Assembly: GCA_000961635.1 (NCBI GenBank)
Contig: LADQ01000017.1
Span: 1-32,120, forward strand
DNA length: 32,120 nt
Origin: Hoeflea sp. BRH_c9
Lineage (GTDB): Bacteria > Pseudomonadota > Alphaproteobacteria > Rhizobiales > Rhizobiaceae
Direction: 5' to 3'
Numbering within the stretch: position 1 is the stretch's first letter; each line of letters begins with the position of its first letter. The notes beneath the pieces are model-generated. The model was not told where the DNA came from. It ran no database searches and saw only the letters and a list, made by a program, of their open reading frames with translations. Positions 23,920 to 32,120 of the stretch are shown here, piece after piece. The position numbers and the translations under genes were made by a program.

Positions 23920-25532
23920 GCCGGGAAAGCCTTTCGCAGTTCGGATTTCAGGATCTTGCCGGTAGCGGAGACCGGCATCTGCTCCACGATTTCCACCCGC
24001 GCCGGCATCCACCATTTCACGACTTGCGATTCGATATGGGATAAAAGCGCGTCGGGGTCGAACCTGTCCGCGCCAGCCTCAAGCTGTATGATGAGGAGCG
24101 GTCGCTCCTGCCATTTGGGATGCGGGATGCCGATCACCGCTGCATATTTGACGCCTGGGTGCGTCAGCGCAAAGGATTCCAGTTCCGAGGTGGATATCCA
24201 TTCGCCACCGGACTTGATGATGTCCTTGGCGCGATCCTTGATGTCGAGATAACCCTGCCCGTCAAGCGTCGCCATGTCGCCGGTTACGAGCCAGCCGTCA
24301 TCGGTCAGCGGGCTGGTGTCCTCGTTGAAGTAGCCGTTGGCGGTCCAGGGGCCGCGCGCATGGAGATGCCCGACCGACTTTCCATCATGGGGAAGAATAT
24401 CGCCGGCGTCGCTGACGATGCGCAACCGTGTGCCCCAACTCGCCCGCGCCGTCTTCTTCTTGGAAGCCAACTGGTCAGCCTTCGCAAGCCTGTCGAGCCC
24501 CGGTTTCAGCGATCCCTTGCTGGAACAAAGCGATTCGGTCATCCCCCAGGTCTGGACAATGCTGACGCCGTGATCGCGTTCCCACCGCTCGATCAGCAAC
24601 TGCGGCACGGCGCTGCCGCTGGTCAGAAAAGATTGCAGGCTGGCAATGGTCGAGCCATGCTCGTCGAGCCAGTCGCACAATCCCAGCAACACCGTCGGCA
24701 CGGCGCCAGCGATGGTGACACCTTCCTCGTTCATCAATTGACACAGGGCCTGGGGAGAATGCTGGCGGCCGGGCAGGACAAGCTTGCCGCCACTTATCGG
24801 CGCCGTGTGCGGGAAACTCCAGCCGGTGGCGTGGAACATGCCAGCGATCGGCATGTAGACATCCAATGCGCCATTGCGATAACCGCCGAAGAAATCCTTG
24901 GCGATGCTTGCAAGCGCGATCAGAACCAGCGACCGGTGCGAGTAGAGCACTCCCTTGGGGTTTCCGGTCGTTCCGGAAGTATAGCACAGCACTGCACCCG
25001 CCCGCTCGTCGAATTCGGGGAAGCCTTTGAGCGGCGGTGCATCGGCGACAAGCGTCTCGTATCGAAGATAGCTGCGATCCAGATCGGGGAGCTTTTCACC
25101 GTCATCAATTAGAATGAGCGTTTTGATGCGCGTGAGCCTTGGCAGTGCCTGGGCCACGATTTCCGCGCAGCCGGTATCGAAAATAAGCACCTCCGCTCCA
25201 CCGTGGTTGATGATATAGGCGACATGTTCTGCGGAAAGGCGCGGATTGACGGTGTGCAGAATACCGCCGGCGCCGGGGACCGCGTAGAACAACTCGAAAT
25301 GCTGCCGGGTGTTCCAGCACAGCGTTGCCACGCGATCAGATTGGCGCAGGCCCAGACCGGTCAGCGCCGCGGCGATCCGCAACGTCCGGTCATAGGCATC
25401 GGCATAGCCGTAGCGCAGTGTCTTATCCGTCATGGTTCGGGAAACAACCTGCGTGTCACCATGATACTCGGCGGCGTACTCGATGATGGACGACAACAGC
25501 AGCGGCGCATCCATCATTAATCCGTTGATCAT
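23916..25532 (-). CDS. AMP-forming acyl-CoA ligase (fatty-acid/dicarboxylate CoA ligase family)
   Basis: A 538-aa member of the ANL superfamily that activates a carboxylic acid to acyl-CoA through an acyl-AMP. The P-loop YTSGTTGNPKG lies at about residues 184-194. QTWGMTE is the A5 motif. GWLVTGDMATLDGQGYLDIKDRAKD is the hinge region, and ATGKILK carries the catalytic lysine. The sequence resembles medium/long-chain ligases of the AlkK type. In a pim-like pathway it would play the role of PimA, but the substrate pocket cannot be read. AGGAGG lies 6 nt before the ATG. It is the first gene of a leftward operon with the thioesterase and the glycerol-dehydrogenase-like enzyme, and its promoter contains the site B palindrome. 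Confidence 0.93.
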   Translation of the reverse strand: MINGLMMDAPLLLSSIIEYAAEYHGDTQVVSRTMTDKTLRYGYADAYDRTLRIAAALTGLGLRQSDRVATLCWNTRQHFELFYAVPGAGGILHTVNPRLSAEHVAYIINHGGAEVLIFDTGCAEIVAQALPRLTRIKTLILIDDGEKLPDLDRSYLRYETLVADAPPLKGFPEFDERAGAVLCYTSGTTGNPKGVLYSHRSLVLIALASIAKDFFGGYRNGALDVYMPIAGMFHATGWSFPHTAPISGGKLVLPGRQHSPQALCQLMNEEGVTIAGAVPTVLLGLCDWLDEHGSTIASLQSFLTSGSAVPQLLIERWERDHGVSIVQTWGMTESLCSSKGSLKPGLDRLAKADQLASKKKTARASWGTRLRIVSDAGDILPHDGKSVGHLHARGPWTANGYFNEDTSPLTDDGWLVTGDMATLDGQGYLDIKDRAKDIIKSGGEWISTSELESFALTHPGVKYAAVIGIPHPKWQERPLLIIQLEAGADRFDPDALLSHIESQVVKWWMPARVEIVEQMPVSATGKILKSELRKAFPA

Positions 25533-25561
25533 TCATTTCCTCCTGGTGGTCAGAAATGCGC

Positions 25562-25603
25562 TTGACGCCTTCCGATCAATATCCAATAATAGAACGACGT
25601 TCT
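25562..25603. promoter_or_regulatory. Divergent promoter with AGAAC-N3-GTTCT operator (site B)
   Basis: On the plus strand TTGACG (25562-25567), 17 nt, AATAAT, then directly the perfect palindrome AGAACGACGTTCT (25591-25603). This copies the layout of site A (12128-12171): the distance from TTGAC to AGAAC is 29 bp here and 30 bp there, and both palindromes are followed by an A-rich run. On the minus strand TATTAT next to the palindrome can serve as the -10 of the acyl-CoA ligase operon. The shared design implies one repressor for both loci. Confidence 0.7.
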
Positions 25604-25714
25604 GAAAACAAGGTCTCAATCCATCGGGACCCATCAAAGGCTTCAGTCAAGTCACGCATCATAAGCAATGCCGCGTTAGAGCATTGGAAGTCAGAACCGA
25701 AAGGGAAGAAGCGA

Positions 25715-26224
25715 ATGACAGTTTTTCCTAACCCCGTGCCACCGGAACGGCAGCCGGCCGAAATGTCGCAGGACATCGTGCTCAAGGCCGAACCCGATGA
25801 CGAACGGGTATGGGTTCCCATGGGCGACAATGTCTGGTTTCGCCCATTGCTGCTGCACACGGTCGAGGGCTACTGGACCAGTCTGCTGCGGGTGCGGGCG
25901 TCCGGCGTCGTAAGCTGCCATCGTCATCCGGCCCCGGTGCACGGATACGTCATCAAGGGAAGCTGGCGCTATCTCGAGCACGACTGGATTGCGACCGCAG
26001 GCAGCTACGTGTTTGAGCCTCCGGGTGAAACGCACACTCTCGTTGTCGATGAAGATGTCGACGAGATGATCACCTGGTTCCTGGTCAACGGGGCTATGCT
26101 CTATGTCGATCAGGACGGCAAACTCACCGGCTTCGCGGATGTTTTCCAGCGCATCGAAATGTGCCGGCAACACTACACCAAGGTCGGCCTCGGCGTCGAT
26201 TATGTCAATCAGTTCATCCGGTAG
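25715..26224 (+). CDS. Cupin protein, 2,4'-dihydroxyacetophenone dioxygenase-like
   Basis: A 169-aa single-domain cupin. Metal-binding candidates are His69 and His71 (SCHRHPAP), His76, Glu88 (RYLEHDW) and His107 (GETHTLVV), arranged as the two conserved cupin motifs. The overall look (RPLLLHTVEGYW, HGYVIKGSWRYLEHDW, GSYVFEPPGETHTL) resembles the family named after 2,4'-dihydroxyacetophenone dioxygenase, a carbon-carbon bond-cleaving iron enzyme. Many members have unknown activity. Start choice: ATG 25715 has AAGGGAAG upstream. The frame back to 25556 crosses the promoter. It is the first gene before the TRAP binding protein, under site B, so it may act on the imported compound or its product. 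Confidence 0.8.
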   Translation: MTVFPNPVPPERQPAEMSQDIVLKAEPDDERVWVPMGDNVWFRPLLLHTVEGYWTSLLRVRASGVVSCHRHPAPVHGYVIKGSWRYLEHDWIATAGSYVFEPPGETHTLVVDEDVDEMITWFLVNGAMLYVDQDGKLTGFADVFQRIEMCRQHYTKVGLGVDYVNQFIR

Positions 26225-26240
26225 ACCGGTTTGAATCGAT

Positions 26241-26267
26241 CCGGCATCGGCGCGTCGCCGATGCCGG
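26241..26267. other. Perfect 12-bp stem-loop between cupin and dctP
   Basis: CCGGCATCGGCG, loop CGT, CGCCGATGCCGG. The stem is very stable, but no T-run follows, so full termination is unlikely. In TRAP and ABC operons such a hairpin ahead of the binding-protein gene often sets the amount of that message, and a role in attenuating or stabilising dctP mRNA is inferred. Confidence 0.55.
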
Positions 26268-26315
26268 TGACAAGCACTCGAATATCAAAGTTCATTTAGG
26301 GAGGAGACTATCGAA

Positions 26316-27470
26316 ATGCGTATACTCAACAAGGCGGCGCGCACTGCGCTGATGTCAACGGCGCTTGCGCTCGGACTGATGGCAGGCAGCGGAAGTGCTG
26401 CTCGGTCGGCCGAGGCAAAGCTGAATTCCTGGCTCGGACCAACGCACCCGCTCAACACCGGCGGCTATGTCCCGTTCATTGAAGCGGTGAAGACGGCCAG
26501 CAACGGTGAAATCGACTTCCGTCTGTTCCTTGGCGGCTCCCTTCTGGACAGCCGCGGCACATTGCCGGGGATCCGCGACAATGTCGTTGAAGGCGGTTTT
26601 GTCGTTCTGTCCTTCCACCCCGCCGAATTTCCGGCAATGACCACGTTTTCCGATCTTTCCATGGTCGGAACCGATTCGCTGACAGCTGCGGCCGCTGTCA
26701 CGGAAACGATCCTGTTGCATTGCAAGCCGTGCGAAGCGGAAGCGAAGGCCCAGAATTTCCTGTTCTTCGGCGCCTATGCAACGACGGCCTACAACATCAT
26801 GTCGAGCAAGGCGGTGAATTCGCTTGGCGATATGCAGGGCAAGAAAGTGCGTTCCTTTGGCGGCGCCATTGACCGCTGGCTCAGCAGCCTCGGCGCAGTT
26901 GCCGTTAACGTGGATGCGACGCTGGCCTATGAAGGATTGTCCAAGAATACGCTGGATGCCGTCATGCTCCCGGTGGCCGATCTTTCGGCCTATAATCTCT
27001 GGGACGTCGCGCCTTTTGTTACCCTGCTCAATGTCGGCTCGTTCAAGGCGGACAGTTCGGTTGGCTTCAGCCGCGATTTCTGGAAGGGGCTCACAAAGGA
27101 GCAGCGGGAATTGTTGCTCAAGCACGCCCCGATGATGGCGATCGGACCCGGCCTCGACTACATCAAGAACGACACGAAAGTCGTTGCTGAGGCAGCAGAT
27201 AAGGGCGTCACCCTGATCCAGCCGACCGAGGAAATGAAGAAGGGACTCGCCGATTTCTTTGAAGTCGACAAGACCGCCATTACAGAAGCCGGCACCAAAC
27301 GTGGCGTCGCGGAGTCCGACACGGCGGCGATTGTCGCCACCTATGTCGAACTTCTCGACAAGTACGAGAAGCTCTTCGAGGGCAAGCGCGACGATCCGCA
27401 GGCGCTCTACGACATCCTCTACCAGGAAGTCTACGCAAAGCTTGACCCGGAAACCTTCGGTCTCGACTGA
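26316..27470 (+). CDS. dctP: TRAP transporter substrate-binding protein DctP
   Basis: A 384-aa periplasmic protein. The first 32 or so residues are a signal peptide (basic MRILNKAAR, hydrophobic core LMSTALALGLMAG, Ala-rich cleavage zone before AEAKLNSW). The mature part has TRAP-P features: GTRSF-like KVRSFGGAIDRWLSSLGA, whose Arg usually grips the substrate carboxylate, and ATLAYEGLSKNTLDAVMLP. A pair of cysteines in HCKPCEAEA is less common and could form a disulfide. It would hand an organic acid to DctQM, whose genes are 15 kb away under the same type of operator. AGGGAGGAG lies 9 nt before the ATG. It follows the cupin with a strong hairpin between. The ligand is unknown. Confidence 0.92.
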   Translation: MRILNKAARTALMSTALALGLMAGSGSAARSAEAKLNSWLGPTHPLNTGGYVPFIEAVKTASNGEIDFRLFLGGSLLDSRGTLPGIRDNVVEGGFVVLSFHPAEFPAMTTFSDLSMVGTDSLTAAAAVTETILLHCKPCEAEAKAQNFLFFGAYATTAYNIMSSKAVNSLGDMQGKKVRSFGGAIDRWLSSLGAVAVNVDATLAYEGLSKNTLDAVMLPVADLSAYNLWDVAPFVTLLNVGSFKADSSVGFSRDFWKGLTKEQRELLLKHAPMMAIGPGLDYIKNDTKVVAEAADKGVTLIQPTEEMKKGLADFFEVDKTAITEAGTKRGVAESDTAAIVATYVELLDKYEKLFEGKRDDPQALYDILYQEVYAKLDPETFGLD

Positions 27471-27500
27471 CCAACTGGCTTTCCTGATACCAGGTGAAGA

Positions 27501-27520
27501 GTGCGATTAGAACATCGCAC
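27501..27520 (+). terminator. Stem-loop after dctP
   Basis: GTGCGAT, loop TAGAAC, ATCGCAC: a perfect 7-bp stem 30 nt after the dctP stop, followed by GTCCTTCC rather than a clean T-run. It is a plausible 3' end for the operon transcript. Confidence 0.45.
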
Positions 27521-27524
27521 GTCC

Positions 27525-27597
27525 TTCCTGCGCCGGCTTAGACCGTTTGCCAATGCCGCATAGCAAGGTTTGTCAAAACCAAATGCCGGCGCAGGAA
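27525..27597. repeat. 73-bp element bounded by a perfect 13-bp inverted repeat
   Basis: TTCCTGCGCCGGC (27525-27537) is repeated inverted as GCCGGCGCAGGAA (27585-27597) around 47 bp that contain a further small hairpin (GGTTT-GTCA-AAACC). No open frame is present. It may be a REP-like or miniature inverted-repeat element, or a strong structured 3' end of the dctP message. It is not followed by a T-run. Confidence 0.5.
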
Positions 27598-28015
27598 TCC
27601 GCAAGGTGATCCAACTGTTGGAATTGACCGGAAACATCAGGCCTAACAGTATGACCTGCTGCTGTAACTACGGCCAGGGTTAGCTCTTTCAGCGTGCAAG
27701 CCCAGCCGCAGGGATCAATGCGGCAAACCTCCCCAGAATTCTGAGAACGGCGATGCAAATTGGTCCACGGCAGGGGCGGGATTGCCCCGCTTCGGGCGGC
27801 ATGAAAGTCGGCCACCTATTTTCCATCTGCAACATATGCAGGAAGTTGAGGGATCTATACCGTGGGACTTTATCCGTGGGTCCGTCTGACTTGCTCGGAA
27901 GAAATGAGTAGACGTCAGGCTGCAAGGAATTTCAGCCATATCTCGCAACAGCGTAGCTGAGATGATGGCGTATTCGACAACGCCGAGTTAGCAGCGTCAG
28001 TCACTGTTCCGGCAG
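27598..28015. other. Gene-free stretch in decayed mobile DNA
   Basis: Only short frames of no recognisable family are present on either strand, with no convincing ribosome site. It lies between the dctP operon and clear transposase remnants, so it is probably part of the same eroded insertion zone. I cannot assign it to a named element. Confidence 0.5.
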
Positions 28016-28144
28016 CCTGGGCTGGATGCGTTCGTTTCGACGATCTGTCACTGGCTTGATGTGGACATAAAGGTGCCGCGGAAGCAGCGCCATACGGGAC
28101 CTCGTCCGCTTAGCGCAACTGAATTCTCCCACAGGCTCGAAGCA
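28016..28144 (+). pseudogene. Remnant of IS21-family IstA transposase
   Basis: The reading frame gives PGLDAFVSTICHWLDVDIKVP followed by RKQRHTGPR. This fits the central part of IstA proteins, which read like LDPF...I..WL..D...PRKQRHTA.R. Only about 40 codons are recognisable, there is no start, and similarity fades after the RKQRHT motif. The fragment is inactive. The assignment is from motif memory. Confidence 0.55.
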
Positions 28145-28214
28145 GCATTGTCCCGAATGCTCGCAGCATACCCTGATCCGAAAATCAGAGCCAGATATTG
28201 GCACCAGGATCTAC

Positions 28215-28427
28215 ATGCCGGTTACCAACTCCATCCAACGGCTCAACAGCAAAATCAAGCGACGCTGCATCGTGGTGCGGTTGTTCCCTAACGACGACGC
28301 CATCGTGCGCCTCGTCGGTTCTCTTAACGATTAACGGGCCGTACAACGCGCCCGATACGTGACGCGGGAAACCTTCGGACAAATGAACGGTGATCCGCTC
28401 ATCACCTTGCCCGCAGTGGCAAGCTGA
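28215..28427 (+). pseudogene. 3' remnant of IS256-family transposase
   Basis: The frame starting at 28215 reads TNSIQRLNSKIKRR, VVRLFPNDDAIVRLVGSL, a stop (TAA, 28332-28334) and then RAVQRARYVTRETFGQMN to a final TGA. This is the C-terminal end of IS256-family transposases (pattern TN.IERLN.EIKRR...FPN..AIVRLVGA...EW...RRYM). The in-frame stop and loss of residues around it show decay. The rest of the gene is missing, replaced upstream by the IS21-type remnant. Confidence 0.75.
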
Positions 28428-28700
28428 TGCGCCCCCCGACCAGGCCCGGAAAACGCCGCGGATATCAGAAACTTACACCATACTATGGGACACGATCCGC
28501 CACTGGGATCGCTATTTCGCTTTTGCTTCAGATCGATTTATTCACTCAATGCAGATTCTAACTTTTGAGGCAAAAAGGAAAACCTGTGCTCCAGGCAAAT
28601 TTGACGCCGTGCATAGACCTCTCTCCCATAGTGCACACGGAAATGCGCTCCGAACACCACGCAGAAACTATTCTCTTATTTTACAAAGAGTTAGGGATGA
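28428..28700. other. Gene-free stretch with a possible IS256 end
   Basis: No coding sequence is evident. The segment 28472-28497 (cttacacca, then tatgggacacga) resembles the terminal inverted repeats of rhizobial IS256-group elements and lies at the right distance after the transposase remnant. The following 200 bp are AT-richer than the neighbouring genes and end at the tRNA-Ser 3' end. Confidence 0.4.
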
Positions 28701-28705
28701 AAGAG

Positions 28706-28795
<90 letters not shown>

Positions 28796-28858
28796 GCGTC
28801 TGGTCGGCGCAGTATCAGTGCGCGGGCGCTTCCATAACCGGCGTGAGCTTCTTGCACA

Positions 28859-28876
28859 AGCGCAAAGTTTTGCGCT
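28859..28876. other. Near-perfect 18-bp palindrome in the tRNA/rplU gap
   Basis: AGCGCAAA-GT-TTTGCGCT, between the divergent tRNA-Ser and rplU genes. It lies upstream of both, so it may be an operator or a cruciform. No regulator can be named. Confidence 0.35.
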
Positions 28877-28910
28877 GCCGCCGGCAGACCGGCCGGATAG
28901 CCAATTTGGC

Positions 28911-28939
28911 TTGACTCTTGACCCCGCCTCACGTATCTC
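28911..28939 (+). promoter_or_regulatory. Candidate promoter of rplU-rpmA
   Basis: TTGACT (28911-28916), 17 nt, TATCTC (28934-28939). This is the best sigma-70 match in the 325-bp gap before rplU and leaves a leader of about 175 nt. No attenuator hairpin with a T-run is clear in the leader. Confidence 0.5.
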
Positions 28940-29120
28940 GCGACCCGAATGCGGCGTGGGAGTTCCTGCGCCGTTGGCCTTTGCTTGAACGTCCGCCATC
29001 CGGACCTCACCCAGGCTTCACCCGGTCGCGTCCCCCAACGGACCCGGCCGATCCGTTCCGACTGGCAAAAAGACGGCCCGCCTTTTAGGCGAGAGCCGGA
29101 CGAACACGAAAGGACAAAAG

Positions 29121-29735
29121 ATGTTCGCAGTCATTAAAACCGGCGGTAAGCAGTACCGCGTCGCCGCCAATGACGTTCTGACGATCGAGAAGCTTGAGGG
29201 CGCCGCTGGCGACACCGTCGAGTTCAACGAAATCCTGATGGTCGGCGAAGGCGCCGGCGCAACCGTCGGCGCGCCGCTTGTCGAAGGCGCCATGGTGGTG
29301 GCCGAAGTTGTCGAGCAGGGCCGCGCCCGCAAGGTCATCGCCTTCAAGAAGCGCCGCCGGCAGAACTCCAAGCGCATGCGCGGACACCGCCAGCATCAGA
29401 CGGTCGTCAAGATCATCGACATCCTGACCGGCGGCGCAAAGCCGTCCAAGAAGGCTGCCGCGAAGAAGGAAGCCGCGCCCAAGGTTGAAGCCCCCAAGGC
29501 TGAAACTGCGGCGGCAACCCTGTTCAAGGCGCCAAAGGGCGAACCGGACGATCTGACCACGATCAAGGGCATCGGCCCGGTCGCAGCCGGTCAGCTCAAC
29601 GAGCAGGGCATCACCACCTTTGCCCAGATCGCCAAGCTGAGCGACAAGGATATCACCCGCATCGACGAAGCCATGCCGTTCAGCACCGATCAGATTTCCG
29701 ATTGGCGCGATCAGGCCAAGGCCCTCGTCAAGTAA
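29121..29735 (+). CDS. rplU: 50S ribosomal protein L21 with C-terminal extension
   Basis: A 204-aa protein. Residues 1-103 are a standard L21 ([20 protein letters not shown]..., [17 protein letters not shown]). L21 binds 23S rRNA in the large subunit. The last 100 residues are an added Lys/Ala/Glu-rich linker (about 108-135) and a helix-hairpin-helix-like module ([31 protein letters not shown]...). Such a tail is common in Rhizobiales L21 and absent from E. coli L21, which has 103 residues. AAAGGA precedes the ATG. It is co-transcribed with rpmA. Confidence 0.97.
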   Translation: MFAVIKTGGKQYRVAANDVLTIEKLEGAAGDTVEFNEILMVGEGAGATVGAPLVEGAMVVAEVVEQGRARKVIAFKKRRRQNSKRMRGHRQHQTVVKIIDILTGGAKPSKKAAAKKEAAPKVEAPKAETAAATLFKAPKGEPDDLTTIKGIGPVAAGQLNEQGITTFAQIAKLSDKDITRIDEAMPFSTDQISDWRDQAKALVK

Positions 29736-29780
29736 ATCAATCGCCCGTTCGGGCCCTGGCGGCGCAGGCCGCACAGACAA

Positions 29781-29796
29781 TCGCCCTTGAGGGCGA
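29781..29796 (+). other. Stem-loop between rplU and rpmA
   Basis: TCGCCC-TTGA-GGGCGA, a 6-bp stem with a tetraloop just before the rpmA ribosome site. There is no T-run, so it may be a processing or stability element balancing L21 and L27 output. Confidence 0.35.
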
Positions 29797-29812
29797 AAAC
29801 AGGAGCAGACCC

Positions 29813-30082
<270 letters not shown>

Positions 30083-30158
30083 GCCGGATCCTTCATGCAG
30101 GCCGGCGTCTCATCGACCCGGCCTTCACAGGCATCCTCCGGAACACCGGATAAAGGCA

Positions 30159-30190
30159 GGGGAGATGGGACACCATCTCCCCTTTCCTTT
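30159..30190 (+). terminator. Rho-independent terminator after rpmA
   Basis: GGGGAGATGG, loop GACA, CCATCTCCCC (perfect 10-bp stem), then TTTCCTTT. It separates the ribosomal operon from the acetyltransferase gene. Confidence 0.85.
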
Positions 30191-30211
30191 GTCCAAAACC
30201 GGAGAATGACC

Positions 30212-30901
30212 ATGAGACACGACCCTGACAGCAGCCCGAGCGCACATGCGCCCAGAGACGAATTAAGAGACAGCTCAAGCGGAATATTGAGCGGCCCGGA
30301 GGCTCGCCCGCCGGCCGAACAGGTCTTCGACTGCCCCATCCTTCTGACCGAAGACCTGGTCCTGCGCGCACCCCACGCCGAGGACATCGACGCAATTGCC
30401 ATTCTCGCCGACAATCCGGCCATCGCCACCATGGTGTCGCGCATTCCGCACCCCTATGGCCGCGATGACGCCGAAGCCTTCGTGCGCGCCTCCGCCACCC
30501 GCGGGAATGGCAATTGCGTCTACGCCATCACCGAGGCCGACACCGGCAGGCTGCTTGGATGTTGCTCGCTGGAAACCGCCGCGGACGGAAAGGCGCTCGA
30601 ACTGGGCTATTGGGTGGGCGAGCCGTTCTGGCGCCGCGGCATCGCCACCCAGGCCGTCCATGCGCTGGTCGACATGGCGTTCCGCACAAGCGAGATCAGC
30701 CATATCGACGCCCGCTGCCGGGTCATCAACCCCGCCTCCCGCCGGGTGCTGCAGAAAAGCGGCTTCCAGTTCCAGGGCACCGGCATGATCAACGTGCTGG
30801 CGATCAACGCCAGCGCTGCGGTCGAATGGTACCGGCTCGACCGCAAGACCTGGATCTCGCTGATCGGCTGGTCCAGCGAGAACAAGGCCGCCGCCTCCTG
30901 A
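30212..30901 (+). CDS. GNAT-family N-acetyltransferase (RimJ/RimL-like)
   Basis: A 229-aa protein. The first 45 residues are polar and probably disordered. The GNAT fold then starts at LTEDLVLRAPHAEDIDAIA. The acetyl-CoA loop is WRRGIATQAVHALVDMAF, preceded by ELGYWVGEPF, the usual layout of RimJ/RimL-type enzymes. A late motif, NPASRRVLQKSGFQFQG, is typical of the family's C-terminal part. It would transfer acetyl to an amine, such as a protein N-terminus, but the target is unknown. Start choice: GGAG sits 7 nt before ATG 30212 and only 1 nt before the ATG at 30206. A frame back to 30095 crosses the terminator. A gene of this type between rpmA and obgE is common in rhizobia. Confidence 0.88.
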   Translation: MRHDPDSSPSAHAPRDELRDSSSGILSGPEARPPAEQVFDCPILLTEDLVLRAPHAEDIDAIAILADNPAIATMVSRIPHPYGRDDAEAFVRASATRGNGNCVYAITEADTGRLLGCCSLETAADGKALELGYWVGEPFWRRGIATQAVHALVDMAFRTSEISHIDARCRVINPASRRVLQKSGFQFQGTGMINVLAINASAAVEWYRLDRKTWISLIGWSSENKAAAS

Positions 30902-30911
30902 TCCTGCCGGT

Positions 30912-30936
30912 GGCGCGGGACCATTCGCCCCGCGCC
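30912..30936 (+). terminator. GC-rich stem-loop after the acetyltransferase gene
   Basis: GGCGCGGG (30912-30919) pairs with CCCGCGCC (30929-30936) around a 9-nt loop, 10 nt after the stop. There is no T-run, so it is at best a weak or Rho-assisted terminator before obgE. Confidence 0.4.
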
Positions 30937-31088
30937 GCATGGTCAGTCAACAGCGGCGCTCCCGGCCCCCGGCAGCGCGCATTCAGCAATAGGCTTTGAC
31001 CTCGCCGCCTCAGGCGTTTATCGATGCGGCCAAAGCCGGAGGCGCCAGCGCCGCCCGGTCGCCTCGCGTTCAAAGCCCGGATCGGTAA

Positions 31089-32120
<1,032 letters not shown>

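Noticed and set aside
27507-27513. TAGAAC in the loop of the hairpin after dctP as a third copy of the shared operator
   Set aside because: Only one half-site is present, with no GTTCT partner at the right distance.
27598-28700. Short frames of 60-90 codons in the gap before tRNA-Ser as small genes
   Set aside because: None has a convincing ribosome site or family likeness apart from the transposase fragments, and several overlap each other on both strands. One plus-strand frame runs through the tRNA gene.

Overview
The window looks like chromosomal DNA of an alphaproteobacterium, most likely of the Hyphomicrobiales (Rhizobiales). The base composition is GC-rich. The right end carries the core order rplU-rpmA-GNAT-obgE, and its L21 protein has the lysine/alanine-rich and helix-hairpin-helix tail that I associate with this order. 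The genus cannot be told from the window.

Layout. (a) 2-634 is the 3' end of a TPR-repeat protein. (b) 698-4019 holds a GntR/FCD regulator divergent from tcuA-tcuB, a tricarballylate-type dehydrogenase and its Fe-S/membrane partner. (c) 4039-8312 holds a minus-strand pair, acyl-CoA dehydrogenase plus NDP-forming acyl-CoA synthetase, divergent from a GcvA-like LysR regulator. (d) 8480-14644 holds an IclR regulator, a minus-strand operon (HIBADH-family dehydrogenase, TRAP DctQ, TRAP DctM) and a divergent plus-strand pair (aldehyde dehydrogenase, second HIBADH-family dehydrogenase). (e) 14857-16083 encodes one protein made of two fused TetR units. (f) 16070-22135 is a pimeloyl-CoA-type beta-oxidation set: hydratase/3-hydroxyacyl-CoA dehydrogenase and thiolase on the minus strand, large and small acyl-CoA dehydrogenase subunits on the plus strand. 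(g) 22264-27470 has a minus operon (AMP-forming acyl-CoA ligase, thioesterase, glycerol-dehydrogenase-like enzyme) divergent from a cupin and a TRAP substrate-binding protein. (h) 27471-28700 contains no intact gene, but has decayed IS21- and IS256-family transposase pieces and a 13-bp inverted repeat. (i) tRNA-Ser(CGA) faces that scar, followed by rplU, rpmA, a GNAT gene and the start of obgE.

How it may work together (inference). A TRAP importer brings in an organic acid. Two HIBADH-family enzymes and an aldehyde dehydrogenase could turn an omega-hydroxy acid into a dicarboxylic acid. The AMP-forming ligase adds CoA, and the pim-like set performs beta-oxidation of the dicarboxylyl-CoA. The best evidence that the distant parts form one system is a pair of nearly identical palindromes (AGAAC-N3-GTTCT). 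One lies in the divergent promoter of the dctQM and ALDH operons, the other in the divergent promoter of the CoA-ligase and cupin-dctP operons. Each sits directly downstream of a TTGAC-N17/18-AT-rich promoter, so the two halves of the TRAP transporter, 15 kb apart, appear co-regulated. The tandem TetR protein encoded between them is the natural candidate regulator. The block next to tRNA-Ser with transposase scars looks like an accessory catabolic island, although no integrase or att duplication is visible.
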